Of a DNA stretch of 64,000 nt, positions 11,388 to 24,772 are shown one piece after another; position 1 is the first letter of the stretch; each line of letters begins with the position of its first letter. Under the pieces are notes generated by a model, which ran no database searches, was not told the DNA's origin, and worked only from the letters and a program-made list of their open reading frames with translations. Source of the DNA: Pithys albifrons albifrons. Taxonomy: Eukaryota > Chordata > Aves > Passeriformes > Thamnophilidae. The stretch covers positions 17,655,795-17,719,794 of the forward strand of contig NC_092459.1 of assembly GCF_047495875.1 (NCBI RefSeq), given 5' to 3'. Both the position numbers and the translations under genes were made by a program.

Positions 11388-14300
11388 GATAAATTCTTCT
11401 CCTGGGATAAAATTACATCCTTTGTCTTATCCTAAGTTCCCTTCACAGCCCAAACTTGTAGGCATGTTCAGAGAGATGTGGGCTTCAGTCATCAGTTGTT
11501 TCTTTGCACAGTTTCCTACAGTGGACAGAAGTCCCTCAATGATTTTAACAATGTTTAAACCATAAACCATTTCAGTGTCTCACAAGGTAGAAGGATAATT
11601 TCTGGGGGAATAAGGTCATCTCCACAGTCGTTTTCCAAACCCAGTGTGAGTTCTGCAGGAATAGAAATATGTGAGTTCTGCAGGAATAGAAATATGTGTT
11701 TGAAAGTAAGTAACTCAGTGAGTTTCACTCGGGAAACATTAGTTCCTCTGATGACAGTTATTTGTTAGAGCTTTCTGTCCTGGTATGCAGAGCTCCAGAC
11801 TTTGGGTATGAAAAGGGGGACTGAAATTATTTGCAAGCATTTAGCACCAGAGGGGTTATGAAGTACAAAAGGGCAGAAAAGGTCGAAGATACATAGTACA
11901 TTGCTATTTGCTAGCATTTGAATGCACTGTCTGTTAAAGTGACTCACATGAGTGCAATATAACCTGAAAATATTCTTGCTCTGCTCCAAAACTGTAGATA
12001 ATTTTAACATCCATGCAGTGCTATATGCTGAACGAATATTCCCAGATGATTAAAGTTCAAGCATTAATCTAAGGTCCAAGTGAACTAGAGATTTTTTCTT
12101 TATGTAGATTAAAAAATTTAGGACACTTTCTTGGGTTCAAGAGTATAGACTCTGTAGATAAAATGAGAGGCCCTTTAAGACTGATTACACACAACTGCTC
12201 TTTGGATTATACCCTGAGGCAGAACTACTCAGAAAAAGGCAAGGAAGCTAAACACAAATAATGTTCTTTGGATCTTAAAGTTAAGCAAATAATGCTTATA
12301 GTGTCCTTATGTGTCCATGGAAATAAAGAAAACAAAAATGTAGATTACTAGTCCTTAGCTTAGTTCAATTCAATGCTACAATGGATTGTTCTTCTGTAAG
12401 CAGAAGAAATGGTTACTGAATCAATTAATTAGTTTCAAAATATCTTGACAAAAATATAGAAATCAGAATGCTTTTGTTGATCCTTTTTCTTTCTCAGCAA
12501 ACAGTTTTGCTTCCTGTTCTACTAATCCTACATTGACTAAATTCTGAAGTTAATAAAGAGAACACTCTGTGGATTTTCCATCACATGAGCACAAATCTGA
12601 TAGGATTCTCAGAGCTTGGATTTATTGCCTGTGTCTGTAACAGGAGATTAAGTGGACCAGGGTCTGTCTTCTGTACTTAAAACTTAGAAAAAATTGTCTA
12701 TATATGCTCTTAGCTTTCAAAGTGAAATGACCAGGACTTAATTACCTGTTTGGAAGTTTCCTGGGTCTAACTCCTGAATGGCACTGGGGAACTGTTCATT
12801 CCCCTGTAAAGCCAAACCAGGCATGTCTAACAATTTAATAGAATATATGATTGCAAGCTAGTGCTTGTGCTTTAATGTTGAATATAGGGGTAGAAGTGTG
12901 CCTTTCAAGTCAGCTAAGAATCCAGACTGTTGCCTCCTGTTGGTTGCTTGAAGAAGATATGGGCCTTTCGCTGAGGCTGGGCCATCATGGTCATAGAAGA
13001 GGTCATCATGAGGGCTGAGTCTGTGCTGTGTGGAGATTTTCTTTAGACTGTGCAGACTTGTACTAAAATGTAAATGGACTTGAGTATCAAAACTTTTCTG
13101 TTGTACTTTCAAAATTTGCCTCAAAACAACGGGGAGTTAATTTCTTCCAAATTTCCCTTTTTGTTTACTTTGGTCCTCTTAGAAAAGTCATGAGCTCTCA
13201 GATAAGGACTACCATTCTTGACTATATGAAGAGGCATCTCACAGGTCAGGATCAAGTTTCCTTTGAGGTTACTCAAGAAATCCTGGCTGCTGGATGGAGA
13301 AGCAAATGCCTGCTTGGAAGTCCTCTTCTTTATCATCTGAATGTTCACTGGTACTTTTTTGGTGTTTTTAAGTTATTATAGCAAGCTTGAAAACCTTATC
13401 CATTTCTAAACTGAAGAGTAATAGGCAATGAGTGGTTTTCCACAAATTTTAGTTGTGCTAAGAGCTGAAGGAGAGTATTACCAGAAAAAAAATCAAGGAA
13501 GTAAATTAACAAATTTGTTTGATCAGTGTAAAAAATTGTTTATGAATGTGATCATCACTATCTCTACTATTAAAAATTCAGCTTTTATTTTTTAATATAT
13601 AAATAAGTCTGAGTAGAATTATTTTTACTATGATTTTCTATTCACATTCCTCAACTTCTGGGAGAGGAGGAGAAAGATTATTTAAAAAATAATTGAAATT
13701 TCTGAGCTGGCCAGAACACCTTAATCAGGAATCTCATACTTCCTCCTCCCTTAACATCAGAGAGATTAATTTATAATAGCTATATATGTCACCACCGTTA
13801 AGTGTTCAGTTCTGCCTTCCAGGACTGATTTACATACAGAAAACACTATGCCAGAAAATGTTCAGTCATAATAAAGCTGTCTGAGTAAAGGAACCTCTCT
13901 AATTTTTAAAAAATGTATTGTATCAACATTATACTGGCATAGCCATAAAACATCTTGAAGACATCTACAAATGAAGTATTGGTCCAAGAAGAACTTGCAG
14001 AACTTCTAGGGTGTGAGTCATCTTTTGGCTTTGAGGTAGGTTTTTTGGGCATCTCAATTATGTTTTCCTATGTTTGCTATGAAGGAACCTAGATCACTAA
14101 CTCAAATGGAGATGTCTATCTGAGGACTCTGCCCGTCACTAAATCCAGAACAAATACATTTTCTCACTTTCTGATATTATTCAAATTATTGGTTTTCATG
14201 TCTTTGAATATAATTCCTGGGAAAACAACAGATAATATTTTACTAAAAACATCTGGTAATATATTATAGGACCATTAAGAAATGGTTCTAGCTCATTAAG

Positions 14301-15424
14301 TAGCATCGAAACTAGAGGAAAAAAAGTATTATTAAAATTGAAAGACATAAAGTAGCAAAACTATCTTTGCATGTTTTACTCTGAAAATTTAATATTCTCT
14401 CTTTCTAAATTTTTAAAAATTTTTTTCTAAGTATTAAAATATGAGAAGAAGTAAATATTTTTCTCTGAATGTACTAGAGTAGCCACTGCAAAAATAGTCA
14501 CAGAAATGGTGTAAAAATGGAGTCCCACTAGAAGCGTAGATGCCTAATGAGGATGATTGATGTTTGTTAGACTTCTGATTTGGGATAAGTGGAACTGCCT
14601 CTGGAAACATGCCCCTGTAAGAGGGGTGCAGATAGTTACATTAGATACCAAGGTCTGTAACAAACATATACATTAGTTCAGATTACTTCCATTTCTGCTC
14701 CCAATCACTTTACTTGGTGAAGCTAAAGGGTCAGTCTGGACAAAGGTTCCTGTTTTACCTATCCACTGTGGGAGAGAAGACTGCAAGAGAAAAACACTGT
14801 GGGTAGGAGAAAAGATTGAAAATGCTGGCTGAAATTACACTGCAGCATATGTCTGGTTTTTTTCTACATGTGACAAGCTTTTCATTAGATGACATTTTAG
14901 ACAGTTTGTTGTTGTTATTCTGAAGATGGCATGGATTCTGAAAGTTTAAACATAAAGGAGACTATTAAGATTTCTTGCAGTAGCTTTGACAGAATGAAAC
15001 AGACAACTAGAATAGATGGGGAAAGATGATGTGAGGAGGGCTGTAGTTGGTTCTTTTCTTTATTAGTTAGTGCTGATTGTCATGAGATTTATCTGTGTAG
15101 CCATCTGTTCAAAAGATAAGCTAAAGATATGGATTCTTAAGCAGTCATATCCACCTAAGCAATTTTCATTAGTTTCAGCTCTCACTCAAAATTATTTTTC
15201 TGGGACAATTAAAGAGTAATTCACTGCTTTTTAATCATAAGAGTGTATCATAAGGAATACTAATAAGGTAGAGTGAAAAATAACACTGAGGTAGAAAAAA
15301 AGCAATAAATCTAAATACATGAATGACAAATGATTTACATTAACCTATTTCTGGTAATATCAATTCATTACCAAAATTCTCATGTTCTGATATTATATGT
15401 TCATTATCCATACTTTTTCCCTTA
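11388..15424. other. Mainly unique AT-rich DNA
   Basis: No recognised transposon. A perfect 25-bp tandem duplication lies at 11646-11695. Between 12858 and 13348 the minus strand is unusually open in two adjacent frames, but no homology or clean splice structure was recognised. The rest shows only short AT-rich ORFs of the length expected by chance. Confidence 0.4.
11646..11695. repeat. Perfect 25-bp tandem duplication
   Basis: The unit beginning GTGAGTTCTGCAGGAATAG occurs twice head to tail with no differences (11646-11670 and 11671-11695), which implies a recent duplication. Confidence 0.95.
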
Positions 15425-15429
15425 CCAGT

Positions 15430-16053
15430 TGTGCTGGTTTAAAGGTGAACCAGCAGGGGAAATGAACTCACCACGAGAGAGATTATAAGTCAGAGCTAAA
15501 ATTTAATAATATTACAATAACAACACTGACACACAAGGGAAATTGCTTTCAACTCACAAAACCCCAGCAGTATAACCCAGTGTCCTGGGGCACAAACCCA
15601 AGGGGGTTTGTTTGCCCTTGTGCTGAGACCCCTGTGGTTCCCCCAAGCCCAGAGCAAAAGGAAAAGAAAAACCTGTTGATGCAGGCGAGGGCTGTGGTCT
15701 GGGCGAGAGCGGTGATCTCCTCCTGTCAAGGTCCTGCTGCTGCTCTGGATCCGACGAGAAGTTCCCGAGGTCTTCTTACCCACCACTTATGTACCCTCAG
15801 GGAGCACCCAGTCCCTCCTCCTGGGCGGGGACTCACACAATGGGTGATTAACTCTGGGAGCCAGGGGGTGTTGAGCTGTTGATGGCCCATTAGCAGCTCC
15901 ACCCCCCTCAGGCTGGGTGTGAAGGTGATAATGGCTCCCTGGGCAGCTGCTGCTAATGGCCCATTGACCTTGGGGAATGATAGAGGGGGTAGAATACACA
16001 GCTTTGATCACCCACACACAGGGTTAGCTGGTCCCTCCTGCTGAACTAGGACA
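15430..16053 (-). mobile_element. Solo ERVL-like LTR, copy A
   Basis: The block begins TGTGCTGGTTTAAAGG and ends CTGAACTAGGACA, a TG...CA pair with inverted-repeat character. It is flanked by CCAGT (15425-15429) and CCAGG (16054-16058), a near-identical 5-bp target duplication. It aligns along its length with the LTR at 40043-40770. Orientation is inferred as minus: on that strand an ATTAAA (15502-15507) lies close to the 3' end, as in related songbird LTRs. No gag, pol or env coding sequence adjoins. Relative to the other copy it lacks about 78 bases between CCCTGG direct repeats. Confidence 0.8.
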
Positions 16054-16058
16054 CCAGG

Positions 16059-18702
16059 CAAATAAACCACAGTCACAGGGCTTGTGAACAGGTCAATCTT
16101 TGAATTACAAGACACTAAGCTCTACATGTGTTCTGTACAGCTTTACCAAAAATCTACGTTGATCAAGCTTCTTTGCATCACCTTGAATGACAAAGTCCTC
16201 TTAGCAGCAGGGCAGTCTAGTGACTAACATCTGTATCTCTGCTTTCCTCTGTTTGGTAACAGATGAGAACAAACTCCTTTCTTCTTTGTGGAGCTGCTTT
16301 GAGTTCTGAATGCACTTGACAGTTGAAAAAAATAAAATGAAAAAAAAAGGTCTATTGCCATTCTTGCTTTCCTTTCAGAATAAAAAGGAATAGAGTGCTG
16401 CATACACCCCAGTATATGCATATATAATTACATATTCTAGTTATATAGTATACAAACTCACTAAAGTGAATTGAAAGAAGAATAAGTTGAAGGAATAAGT
16501 AGTGTCAGCAGAAAGGCTGACTGATCAGGAAGGCTGAACTTGGAAACAAGGGTGTTGATTTCAGTAAATGTGAAAGTCAAGGATAAATTTTGGTCTTCTG
16601 GGAAACATAGGAGTAGAATACAGAACTATTGGTTTATTTTTCTTTACTAAAAAGTTGTTAAGATTATAGCTGTTTGGAGGCAACATGAATAAACCTTTTC
16701 ATTGAATCCAGCCAATGGCTAAATATTTATAGCAAGATCTCAACTTCAAGGATGTTCATGTCCTTGAAAGACAGAAAAGCATGCTAGTGTTGCCATATCC
16801 CAGGCATGATCTCTTCAGTCCCAAGTGCAAAACAAAATGTTGGACAGCAAAGAGGTGATGCTGTTCAAGAAATCCTTTAGCGAATCAGACCAAAGGGATG
16901 AAATATAATCTTATTCTGTTTTGGTGTACGGTCAATCCTTTTATAAGTTTGAACTGCTAATTGATAAAAGCATATTGAAATTTTAGGCTGAAAAGCCACC
17001 CTTTGATTTTGCTATTAAATGCTAAGAGTTTGATTGACAGCATACAGGGGAGGTGGAAAGGAGTAATGAAGTGTTTAAAATCTGTTGTATTGCCTTCAAA
17101 AATTATAGACAGGACTTTTCATATGTGTCTATAACTGGGTATTCAATCAATTCAATTGCCTTGAGTATATTATTAGAGTAGAGCCCAATAATTTTATTGT
17201 TAAGGGAAGCAAAGAGTAATCATAAAAGAGTGGCACCCAGAAATATCTTGAGGAGCAAAATAAACCTGTACCCCTTAATTGTTGTAATTAAGTTTCAATG
17301 AGGGAATTAATCATAACTGGTTACATTAGATGAGACATAGGAGCTAACATTGCAGTATTCAACCCACCTTCAGTCAAAATTTTTCCAGCAGTAGAACCTC
17401 GCAATGCTATTTGCAACATACTAATAATGTACAGCCTCCTTTTTCATTTTGCCTTCAGAGAGTTTCTAATTAATTTTAAAGATCATTTAACAGGCCAATG
17501 ATCTTCAAATATGTACTCATGTTTATTTCTGTTTATTATTTAAGTAAAACTGTTCATACTTCTCTTGTTCATTCTTTGCATGCATGTTCAGTTCTGAACA
17601 TCACTGCTCCTTGCCGGGCTAGGGAAACCTACTGAGTTACTCAGAATTATTTTGATTTCTATACCCAAGAGTGAGCTGATGATAACAGGTACAGCGTCCT
17701 ACTTATCAGACCTAAAGTTTTAAGAATGAAGCAGTAGCCCTATTTATATGAATCAGCTAAACCATGTAAAGCTGCTGTATGATCCATTTCGCGCATGCTG
17801 TGTATCAACATTTTGATCTAAAGTATCAGCTCAGGTTCCTGCAATGTCTGCATTGGAATTGGTCTAGTATTTATGGCCAGAAGATGCTGAAACCTTTTTT
17901 CATCATATAAAGTTACTTAGTTGCTAGGTTAACTGGCAATCTTACAATAAACTAAAATGGAGGATAAGTAGAGGAGGAGTAAGTAAAATATAGATGTACA
18001 TCTGCTCACAGATATAGATTGCTCAACAGATTTAAGTACAATTAGAAGTCAACTGATATATTTAACTAGGGTTAGCCTAATAAATATTGAATAACTGTCT
18101 CTAAACTGAGGGCTCTGATAGTGAGATCATTGAATTGTGTTCAATCTCCTGTTAACTTTAAAATTCCTTTATGGGCCAAATTCACAAAGTAATTTAATTG
18201 CATTTGTCCCAGTGCAGATTCCTAAATCAAAATTTAGGCATCACTGAGATCCTTGAAACAACTTGTTCTTAAACTGTCTATATCTGATACCTTAAGAGCT
18301 ACAAAATGTTGGGTACTCAATCTAAATTTTGCTTAGGAATATTTATGTTGCCTTTAGTAGGTCTGAATACTTACTTTTCTGGTACTGAAAAAAACTACAG
18401 CTTACCACACCTTGACATTCGTGCATTATTTAGCCTGAGGCCCAAGAATCCTTCCAAATTAAGGTTTCAGTTGCCTCTAATACTTTTAGCTGGGTTTTTT
18501 TTTTTTAAAAGTGGTGCATTTGCCACTAGGTAGTGGGAGGGAATATCCTCTTCTTAAGGTAGAAATCCCCATTTCAGCTGTCAGGAAATATCTTAGACGG
18601 GAAGAACATGTTATTTCTAGCCTTCCAGACTGAAGTCTGCAATAGGGTTGGGTAAGATGGGAAAAAAAATGTTTGGAACAGAGAAATGAAAGTCTTGAAA
18701 AT

Positions 18703-18747
<45 letters not shown>

Positions 18748-19406
18748 GAAATATGATATTGGGTCTCCCAAATGAGCACTTCAGCCAAGAACTTCCAATG
18801 ATGCTCACTTATTTTTCCCAGCCTAGTGAACATACTAGTAAAACCCCCACTCCATTTGTGTGTATTCTCAATCTTGAGCTTTGTGAAGAACAGTACTAGC
18901 CTGCCTTTCGTCTCCAAAAATAGGGGGGGAAATGATATGTGGCTGAACTGCATTCTGGTCTTGAATAGAGCCTTCTTCTCAGCATTTTCTATTGACTACT
19001 TTAGGTATATAATTTTTTAATCTATTAGATTCTGTGAATACTTTTCTTTGATATACCAGGGGTTTTTTTTATTTTTTCTCCATCCTTTTTAGGAACCTGA
19101 CCACTGAATTTAAGGCAGATGATTTCATTTGATGCTAAGAGTTCCAAAATGTTTGCTACTGAAATATTTAGCAGTGTCACACTGGTACCTTTGTAGAAAG
19201 TCCCTTAATTTATGACTTCATTTAGTTTTTCTCATGTTACAAAAAACAACTGAGAAATTATGAAAATGACGATTGGGGAAACACTAGATAGAGATAAATA
19301 AAATATCTTGTTCTAAATGCATTGAGCTTCCCTATTCTGGCATGATAGAAGATCAAGAAACTCTTTATATAGACTCATGCCTAAATTTGTAAATTTTTTG
19401 CAATAA
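16059..19406. other. AT-rich unique DNA
   Basis: No gene or transposon recognised. An (AT)n microsatellite is the only distinct structure. Confidence 0.45.
18705..18742. repeat. (AT)19 microsatellite
   Basis: An uninterrupted AT dinucleotide run of 38 bases. Confidence 0.97.
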
Positions 19407-19411
19407 TTCCT

Positions 19412-20040
19412 TGTTATGGGTTCACCTAGGTGGGCCTAAATTTGGGCTCTGAAGTCTGGACTAGGCCGAAGCTGTCAGCTGACTTGAGCTGGGCTGAGCT
19501 AACAGCTGACCTCTTCTAGCCAGTAAGTTTGTATTCCATACCACACTATGACATCATCTCCAGGGAAGTAGGAACCAGTGTGGGAGTGGTTAAGGCAGTC
19601 GCTTCTCAGCCCTCCTCTTGGGAGGACGCACGATGCTGTCCCAGGGGGGATGGAGAGGACCAGGCCCACCACTGGCTCACAGGGTATCTCAGGAAAGTAA
19701 AATGTGTTGTTCTGGGTCTCTCTGCTTGGGTTTGTCTCCCTGGGGAATAAGCTTCTTCTTAAGTAATGTGTAGTTAGGACAGTAGAATTTGTGTGTTCGT
19801 TCAGAAGTTGAGGTGGGGAACTGGACTTTGCTGTTGTTGCAGACTTGTGTGATTGTATATTTGTACTCTCTTCTAATTGTCTCTTTCTTTCTGTGAAAAA
19901 ATATATGTAGATTTAGTATAAATGCAGTTTGAAGTGTTTTTTCTTTCCCTTCTCTTTTCCTCCCTTTCCCTGGTGTTAGGAGGGAGGCTTTTCTCTCTGT
20001 GCTTGGGGGCGTTGGCAGTTGCTTATCTCAAACCAAGACA
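19412..20040 (+). mobile_element. Solo ERVL-like LTR
   Basis: The block starts TGTTATGGGTTCACCTAGG and ends TCTCAAACCAAGACA. It is flanked by a perfect 5-bp target duplication TTCCT (19407-19411 and 20041-20045). Plus orientation is inferred from the TTCCATACC...ATGACATCAT motif near 19.53 kb, which appears upstream of the TATA box in related songbird LTRs. The two ends are not followed or preceded by viral genes, so it is a recombined solo LTR. Confidence 0.85.
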
Positions 20041-20045
20041 TTCCT

Positions 20046-20769
20046 ACTATTCAGTTTACTTAAATTATGCAACTTTAAAAGAGACGCCATCCTACAGTTC
20101 AAACCTGCAAAGTACAGGCTATTGTCTAAGGGCTGCTGGATTTCTACAGACTTCAAAGGGAAATGAAATATTTTAGGGTCCCAGTGATTCCTTAGTTCTT
20201 ATGTGAAAACTTTTAAAGCTGTCTAAAATCAAAACTCCCATGAAAGCAATTAACTAAATAGCTTTAAGTATCTGGACTTTAGAATAAAATCTAGTTCCAT
20301 TTGTTCCTTTTCTTTGGAAAAAAAAAAGGCATATATTTTTCAGCGATTTAATGTGCATATTTCAGCCTGGCTGTTTGCTATCCACTATACAATTACTGCT
20401 GTGTTTTTAAAAAATCCAGCTGGTCTCTCTCATCACTGGTTTTATTGCTGTCTCTGATAAAGATACACATTAATGATTATGTGAAACACATCAGACTATA
20501 AGGTATGGAAAGAACAAGCTTTGATTGTGGACCTCCAAGAAGGCCAGCGCTGAAAAGCACCCTGAACCTGACCGGCTGCATGCATGAGAGACTTGTTGCT
20601 GAAGTTTTAAAATTATGCATTTTACTTCTACCGGATTTTTAGTTACAAAGGTTTTGTATCACCTCTCCCCATCATTATCACCTTCTTGCAGTGTCACCAC
20701 CACCATTCCCTTGTCTTCCCCTGGGGCTTTTGTTCCTCAAATGAGTCATGACCTGCTCGTTAAGCACAG
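20046..20769. other. Unassigned DNA between two LTRs
   Basis: No gene seen. GC content rises from about 20.65 kb toward the next LTR. Confidence 0.35.
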
Positions 20770-20773
20770 GCAT

Positions 20774-21341
20774 TGTTTGTTCCCAGGACGGATGTGGCCC
20801 CGCCCGGGGACCCCCAGGACCAGGACAGTCCCACCCAGGGGACCAGGACGATCCTGCCTCCACTGGCACTACCACGGTACAAGCTGCGGGATCGTGCCTG
20901 GCATGCCTTTGCTGGTCTAGGACCAGTCTGGTGGGACAGATCTGGAATGGCTCCGTGCTGGGACACCCCTGCACATAACAGCCACATGGCCTCCCTGGTC
21001 AGCTCCATATTGCTCCATCCACACAGCCAACCCCACCCCTGTCCTAACCCTATTGGTTATTGCATCCGTCTATCTCCAATCCCTGGTTTTCTATTGGTTT
21101 TTATGCTCCATTTCCCCTATTGGCTAGCCCAGGCACCTAAGTCGTTCCCCTTCCGGAGTTCTTATCCAATCCATTCTAAGTTCCAGCCCCTTTCCATCAG
21201 GGATCCCATAAAAGCCTCATGTATTTCACAATTAGCTGGATTTGCCTCTCACTTCCAGACCATTGGGATCTCTGTTTCAGCTCTCCCTAGCTCTGGAGGA
21301 CAGGTGGGAACCGTCTCCCCTCCTGCCAATGCTGCATAACA
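20774..21341 (+). mobile_element. GC-rich solo LTR, 4-bp target duplication
   Basis: The 568-bp block starts TGTTTGTTCCC and ends GCATAACA (TGTT/AACA inverted ends). GCAT occurs flush on both sides (20770-20773 and 21342-21345). Inside are repeated CCAAT-type boxes (ATTGG near 21052, 21092 and 21119; CCAAT near 21167) followed by CATAAAAG at 21207-21214, about 130 bases before the 3' edge. That is the layout of a retroviral U3 promoter on the plus strand. A 4-bp duplication and stacked CCAAT boxes favour a gammaretrovirus-like (ERV1) origin over the ERVL LTRs nearby. A 4-bp match alone is weak, so the ends depend also on the sharp composition change. A cellular promoter is a less likely alternative. 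Confidence 0.6.
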
Positions 21342-21345
21342 GCAT

Positions 21346-22906
21346 TGAAATATAACTAATTTCTTTCTCAAAAAACATAACAGAAATCAGTGGAGCTGGT
21401 AATAACAACATTGTGATCCTCAGCATTTTTGAGGTTTCGAGTAGAGTTGCTCTTAGAAACAACTGATGCACAAACAATTCCATCTGAATTACTACATAGC
21501 ACACAATGGAATAGATGCTGTAAGCCTGATCAAGTCAATGGAGCTCCATATGGGATGAATTTGAACTATTCTGTATATGATTTCAATCTTACAAAATTTG
21601 TATTGTTTGACAGTCTTTATGTAACTTGTAACATTACTACAATTCTTGCTTAAGGGTTAGAAGTAGATTGAATGTTTTGTTTCCTTTGAAGAGAAATAAT
21701 GCAACAGGTGATTGCTCTTTTCCATTATTAGCCTGCCTTTTTAAAATTAACTTAGAAAGTTTAGTTTCTTGAATATTTTAAGCACAGATTCTTTGAGTGT
21801 AGTGTAACAAAAGAATAATGGAAGTTTTAAAATACAGTAGAATACTTTCTGTTCAAAGAGGAATAGCCAAACAAAACTAAGCGTTATTTTTAGCATAAAA
21901 CTTTCATACAAGTTTGCTCTTTCTTCTAAAAAGGAAATTCCCTCAAGAAAAAACACAGATCTCCTAAAATTTTTATGCTTATGTCTGCTTCAGTGGCATG
22001 CCTTTTGTTGTTGACCTAGCCTGATTCAGCTGGAGGAAAGATTTCCCCATCAGCAATCACATTTCAATCAGACCTCAACTGAATAATATATTGAGATTCT
22101 CAATCCCTAATATTACACATGCTTCATATATAGACTGTTAGAGAAGCAGAAGGTAATAATTGAATAATTAACCTACTCCAAGTAGGATTTAATGACAGTA
22201 GGTGCAGGGAACTATCTGATGTCCTACCAATTTAAACAGATCTTCAGGAACTGGACAAATGAGAAGTATTTATAAATATGGCATCAAACCAAATAATGTT
22301 CATTTCATGAACATTCAAATTAAGCCTCAGCCTTTTTTAAATATCAAATGCAAAATAAAATGAAAATTAAAGCTCTGGGTTACTTAATCATTTCTGTTTT
22401 ATTTGGAATACAGGACACAATTTAGTAAAGCTAATGCAGGAAGGAAAATTATGTAAAAATGTAGTTTCCTGGCCAAATTCATGTCCTTTACTGTTTTACT
22501 TCTTTTCTTTCTACTTTTCATGAGGCAATATGGAACACTGACATAGAAGGTAGGCAGATCAGAAGTAAAGCTACTTCTTATAAGGCCTTGTTTCTTTGGA
22601 CAGAGGTACTACATCGTGCCTGAGAATATTCAATTACACACTAAGTAGTGCAGAAAGCAGAGGTTTCAGTTGTTCCACACATATGAGCATTGATAAGTAC
22701 ATGCATAAAGTAAGGACTGGACTTGAAACTTTTCTAGATACCAAAATAAAGAATACTTACATCTTGACAAAACAATTTTTTTCTAATCTATGCTGTTTGT
22801 AGAGGGAAAGCTGTTTTTTGTTTAATGAAACAGTGCAGAAAGAAGGTGACTAAAACCAATGTTTTCATTGGTTTAAGTTGGAAAGAGAAGTTTACAAAAC
22901 TCTTAC
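21346..22906. other. AT-rich DNA, nothing recognised
   Basis: Only short chance-length ORFs and no transposon signature. Confidence 0.45.
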
Positions 22907-22965
22907 CTCTTTGAGAATAAATCTTTGAAATGCACACTTGACTTTAGGGTTATTTCTAGCACATA
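22907..22965 (-). CDS. Weak candidate exon
   Basis: On the minus strand 59 bases lie between TGTTTTATTTTAG and the strong donor AAAGAG/GTAAGA. Two of three frames are open: one reads YVLEITLKSSVHFKDLFSKR, the other CARNNPKVKCAFQRFILKE. The splice sites are good, but the exon is short and the frame undecided. The first frame would follow the exon at 31746-31881 in phase, but it does not then connect to the exon at 4502-4630. Treat as a lead only. Confidence 0.2.
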
Positions 22966-24772
22966 CTAAAATAAAACAGACTCCAGAATGCCTCTGTTAT
23001 GCTGATGAGCCTGCTGAAATAGACAACAGCATTTTAGCTGTCCTAGATGCAAGGCAATATCATACCTAGGGCTACAATCTATGAGTTAGTGTTTAGATAC
23101 ATTAGAAATGTTCATGAGAAGTTTGGCTAGCTGACATTTAAAATGATATTTCATTAATTATGACAAGGCTGACATTCCTATGACTGTTTGTTTGTTTGCT
23201 TATTTTTTCAGGCTCTGGGTATGAATGGAAGAAAGTGGAAGACAGATGATCTAGGACAACCTAGTTTCCTGCCTATTGGAAATGAAAAATACATGTGACT
23301 ATATCTAATCTGTAGGGATTTTCTGATTTTTTTTAGAGTACAAAACTGCCACGTATAATCAGTGTCTGAATCAGTGGCTATTCTTTCTTTGTAAAGATAG
23401 AATAACTTTGAAATGCAGCCTCCTCATATTTCCTTATTTCTCTGCCCTGGGCAGCTGTTTATGGTTCAATAGGAACTGGAGCAAGAGTGAGTCTGAGTTC
23501 AAATTATCTAGGCTTTCTACTGTCTAAAATAGCATGTTTTTCTTTTACAGTGCTCAGCTTAAGTCATCTATGACCCTTTACACTTCCTGAAGTTTTTTTC
23601 CTGATCACCTAGTTGTGAAAAGTGTAAAGCACACACCACTAAGCTGAAGATAAATGAGACATAAACTTGCATCTATGGAAGACTGTTCAGAAACCCTGGT
23701 TGCTGAAAGCATAATATGGAAGTAAAAGCAAAAGATTGAAATTCAAAAGATAAATCCAGATAATCTATTAATTCTCCTAAACTGCAGCCAAGGCCTGAAT
23801 CTTTAAAAAATTTTGTAACCATTAAGTATTTTTTGTTGGAGACAGAGATGACATGAAAATTGGAAAGAATCTCTTAGCAATGGAGTTTTTGATTTGTCAT
23901 TTTGAAGAATTACTGAACAGAGTATTTGTGACCAAGGAGGCCTGATAGGCATGTCCAGATTCACCACTGTCTGACAGAATCTGCAGTCAGATTCTTCTGG
24001 CAACTTCATAAGCAGCTAAGCCCTGGAGCACATAAGAAGCAGTTGGCCCTATCTTTTTCACTCTGAATTTCCGCTTGACATGAGACGTACCAAAAAAGTG
24101 TCCATGCAAGGATAAAGATTTGCAGGGCAAATAGTGTGAAAGTAATCAAACTATTTATACAGATATCTTTCAACACAGAAAACTGAGTTCTGAACATTTG
24201 TGTAATGAATAAGAAACAGATACAACCAGGATTAAATGGACAAGCTACACTGTCACAAAATGTCTCATGGGAGCTCATTCTTTTATTTATCCGTTTTGAT
24301 GATTGGGAGAGCATCAAAATATCTTCCCTTTTTCCTAGTGAATTTGTTTTCATACATTATGACTTATCATTAATCTTTGCTTTTGACTCTAGACTGTCAC
24401 GGACACTAAATAAATATTTTGAAGCATTATAGACAATATGTGTACATGACTGGAGTTGTTGGAGAAGGGAAAATTCAGTCAGAATGCTGATGTAAGGTCT
24501 GTAAGCACTTCTACTGTCCAGTCACAGGATACAAATAGGAACAGTCAGCTTCCTCTTTGCTCAAAGTCACACACAGTTCACAAACAACTGTATCATAGAG
24601 TGCATTTACTAAACCTATTAATGCTGTGTTGACAAATTGCATAGCTCAGGTTACACTCTAATGTACATTAATCAGATCCTAACAGTAATTCAGGAACTCA
24701 GTCCAGTTCTGATATTGTCTTTCCTGGCATTAATAAAGTTCCTGTATTTGTGCTCTATAGACTATATCCACT
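22966..24772. other. AT-rich DNA, nothing recognised
   Basis: No gene or repeat could be supported. Confidence 0.45.

Noticed and set aside
18486..18953. 155-codon minus-strand frame with a YIYIYI run
   Set aside because: The frame is carried through an (AT)n microsatellite, and the flanking residues show no domain.
20773..21339. 188-codon open frame on the plus strand, the longest in the window
   Set aside because: It lies entirely inside the GC-rich LTR at 20774-21341. Proline and arginine richness reflects base composition, and overlapping frames on both strands are equally open.
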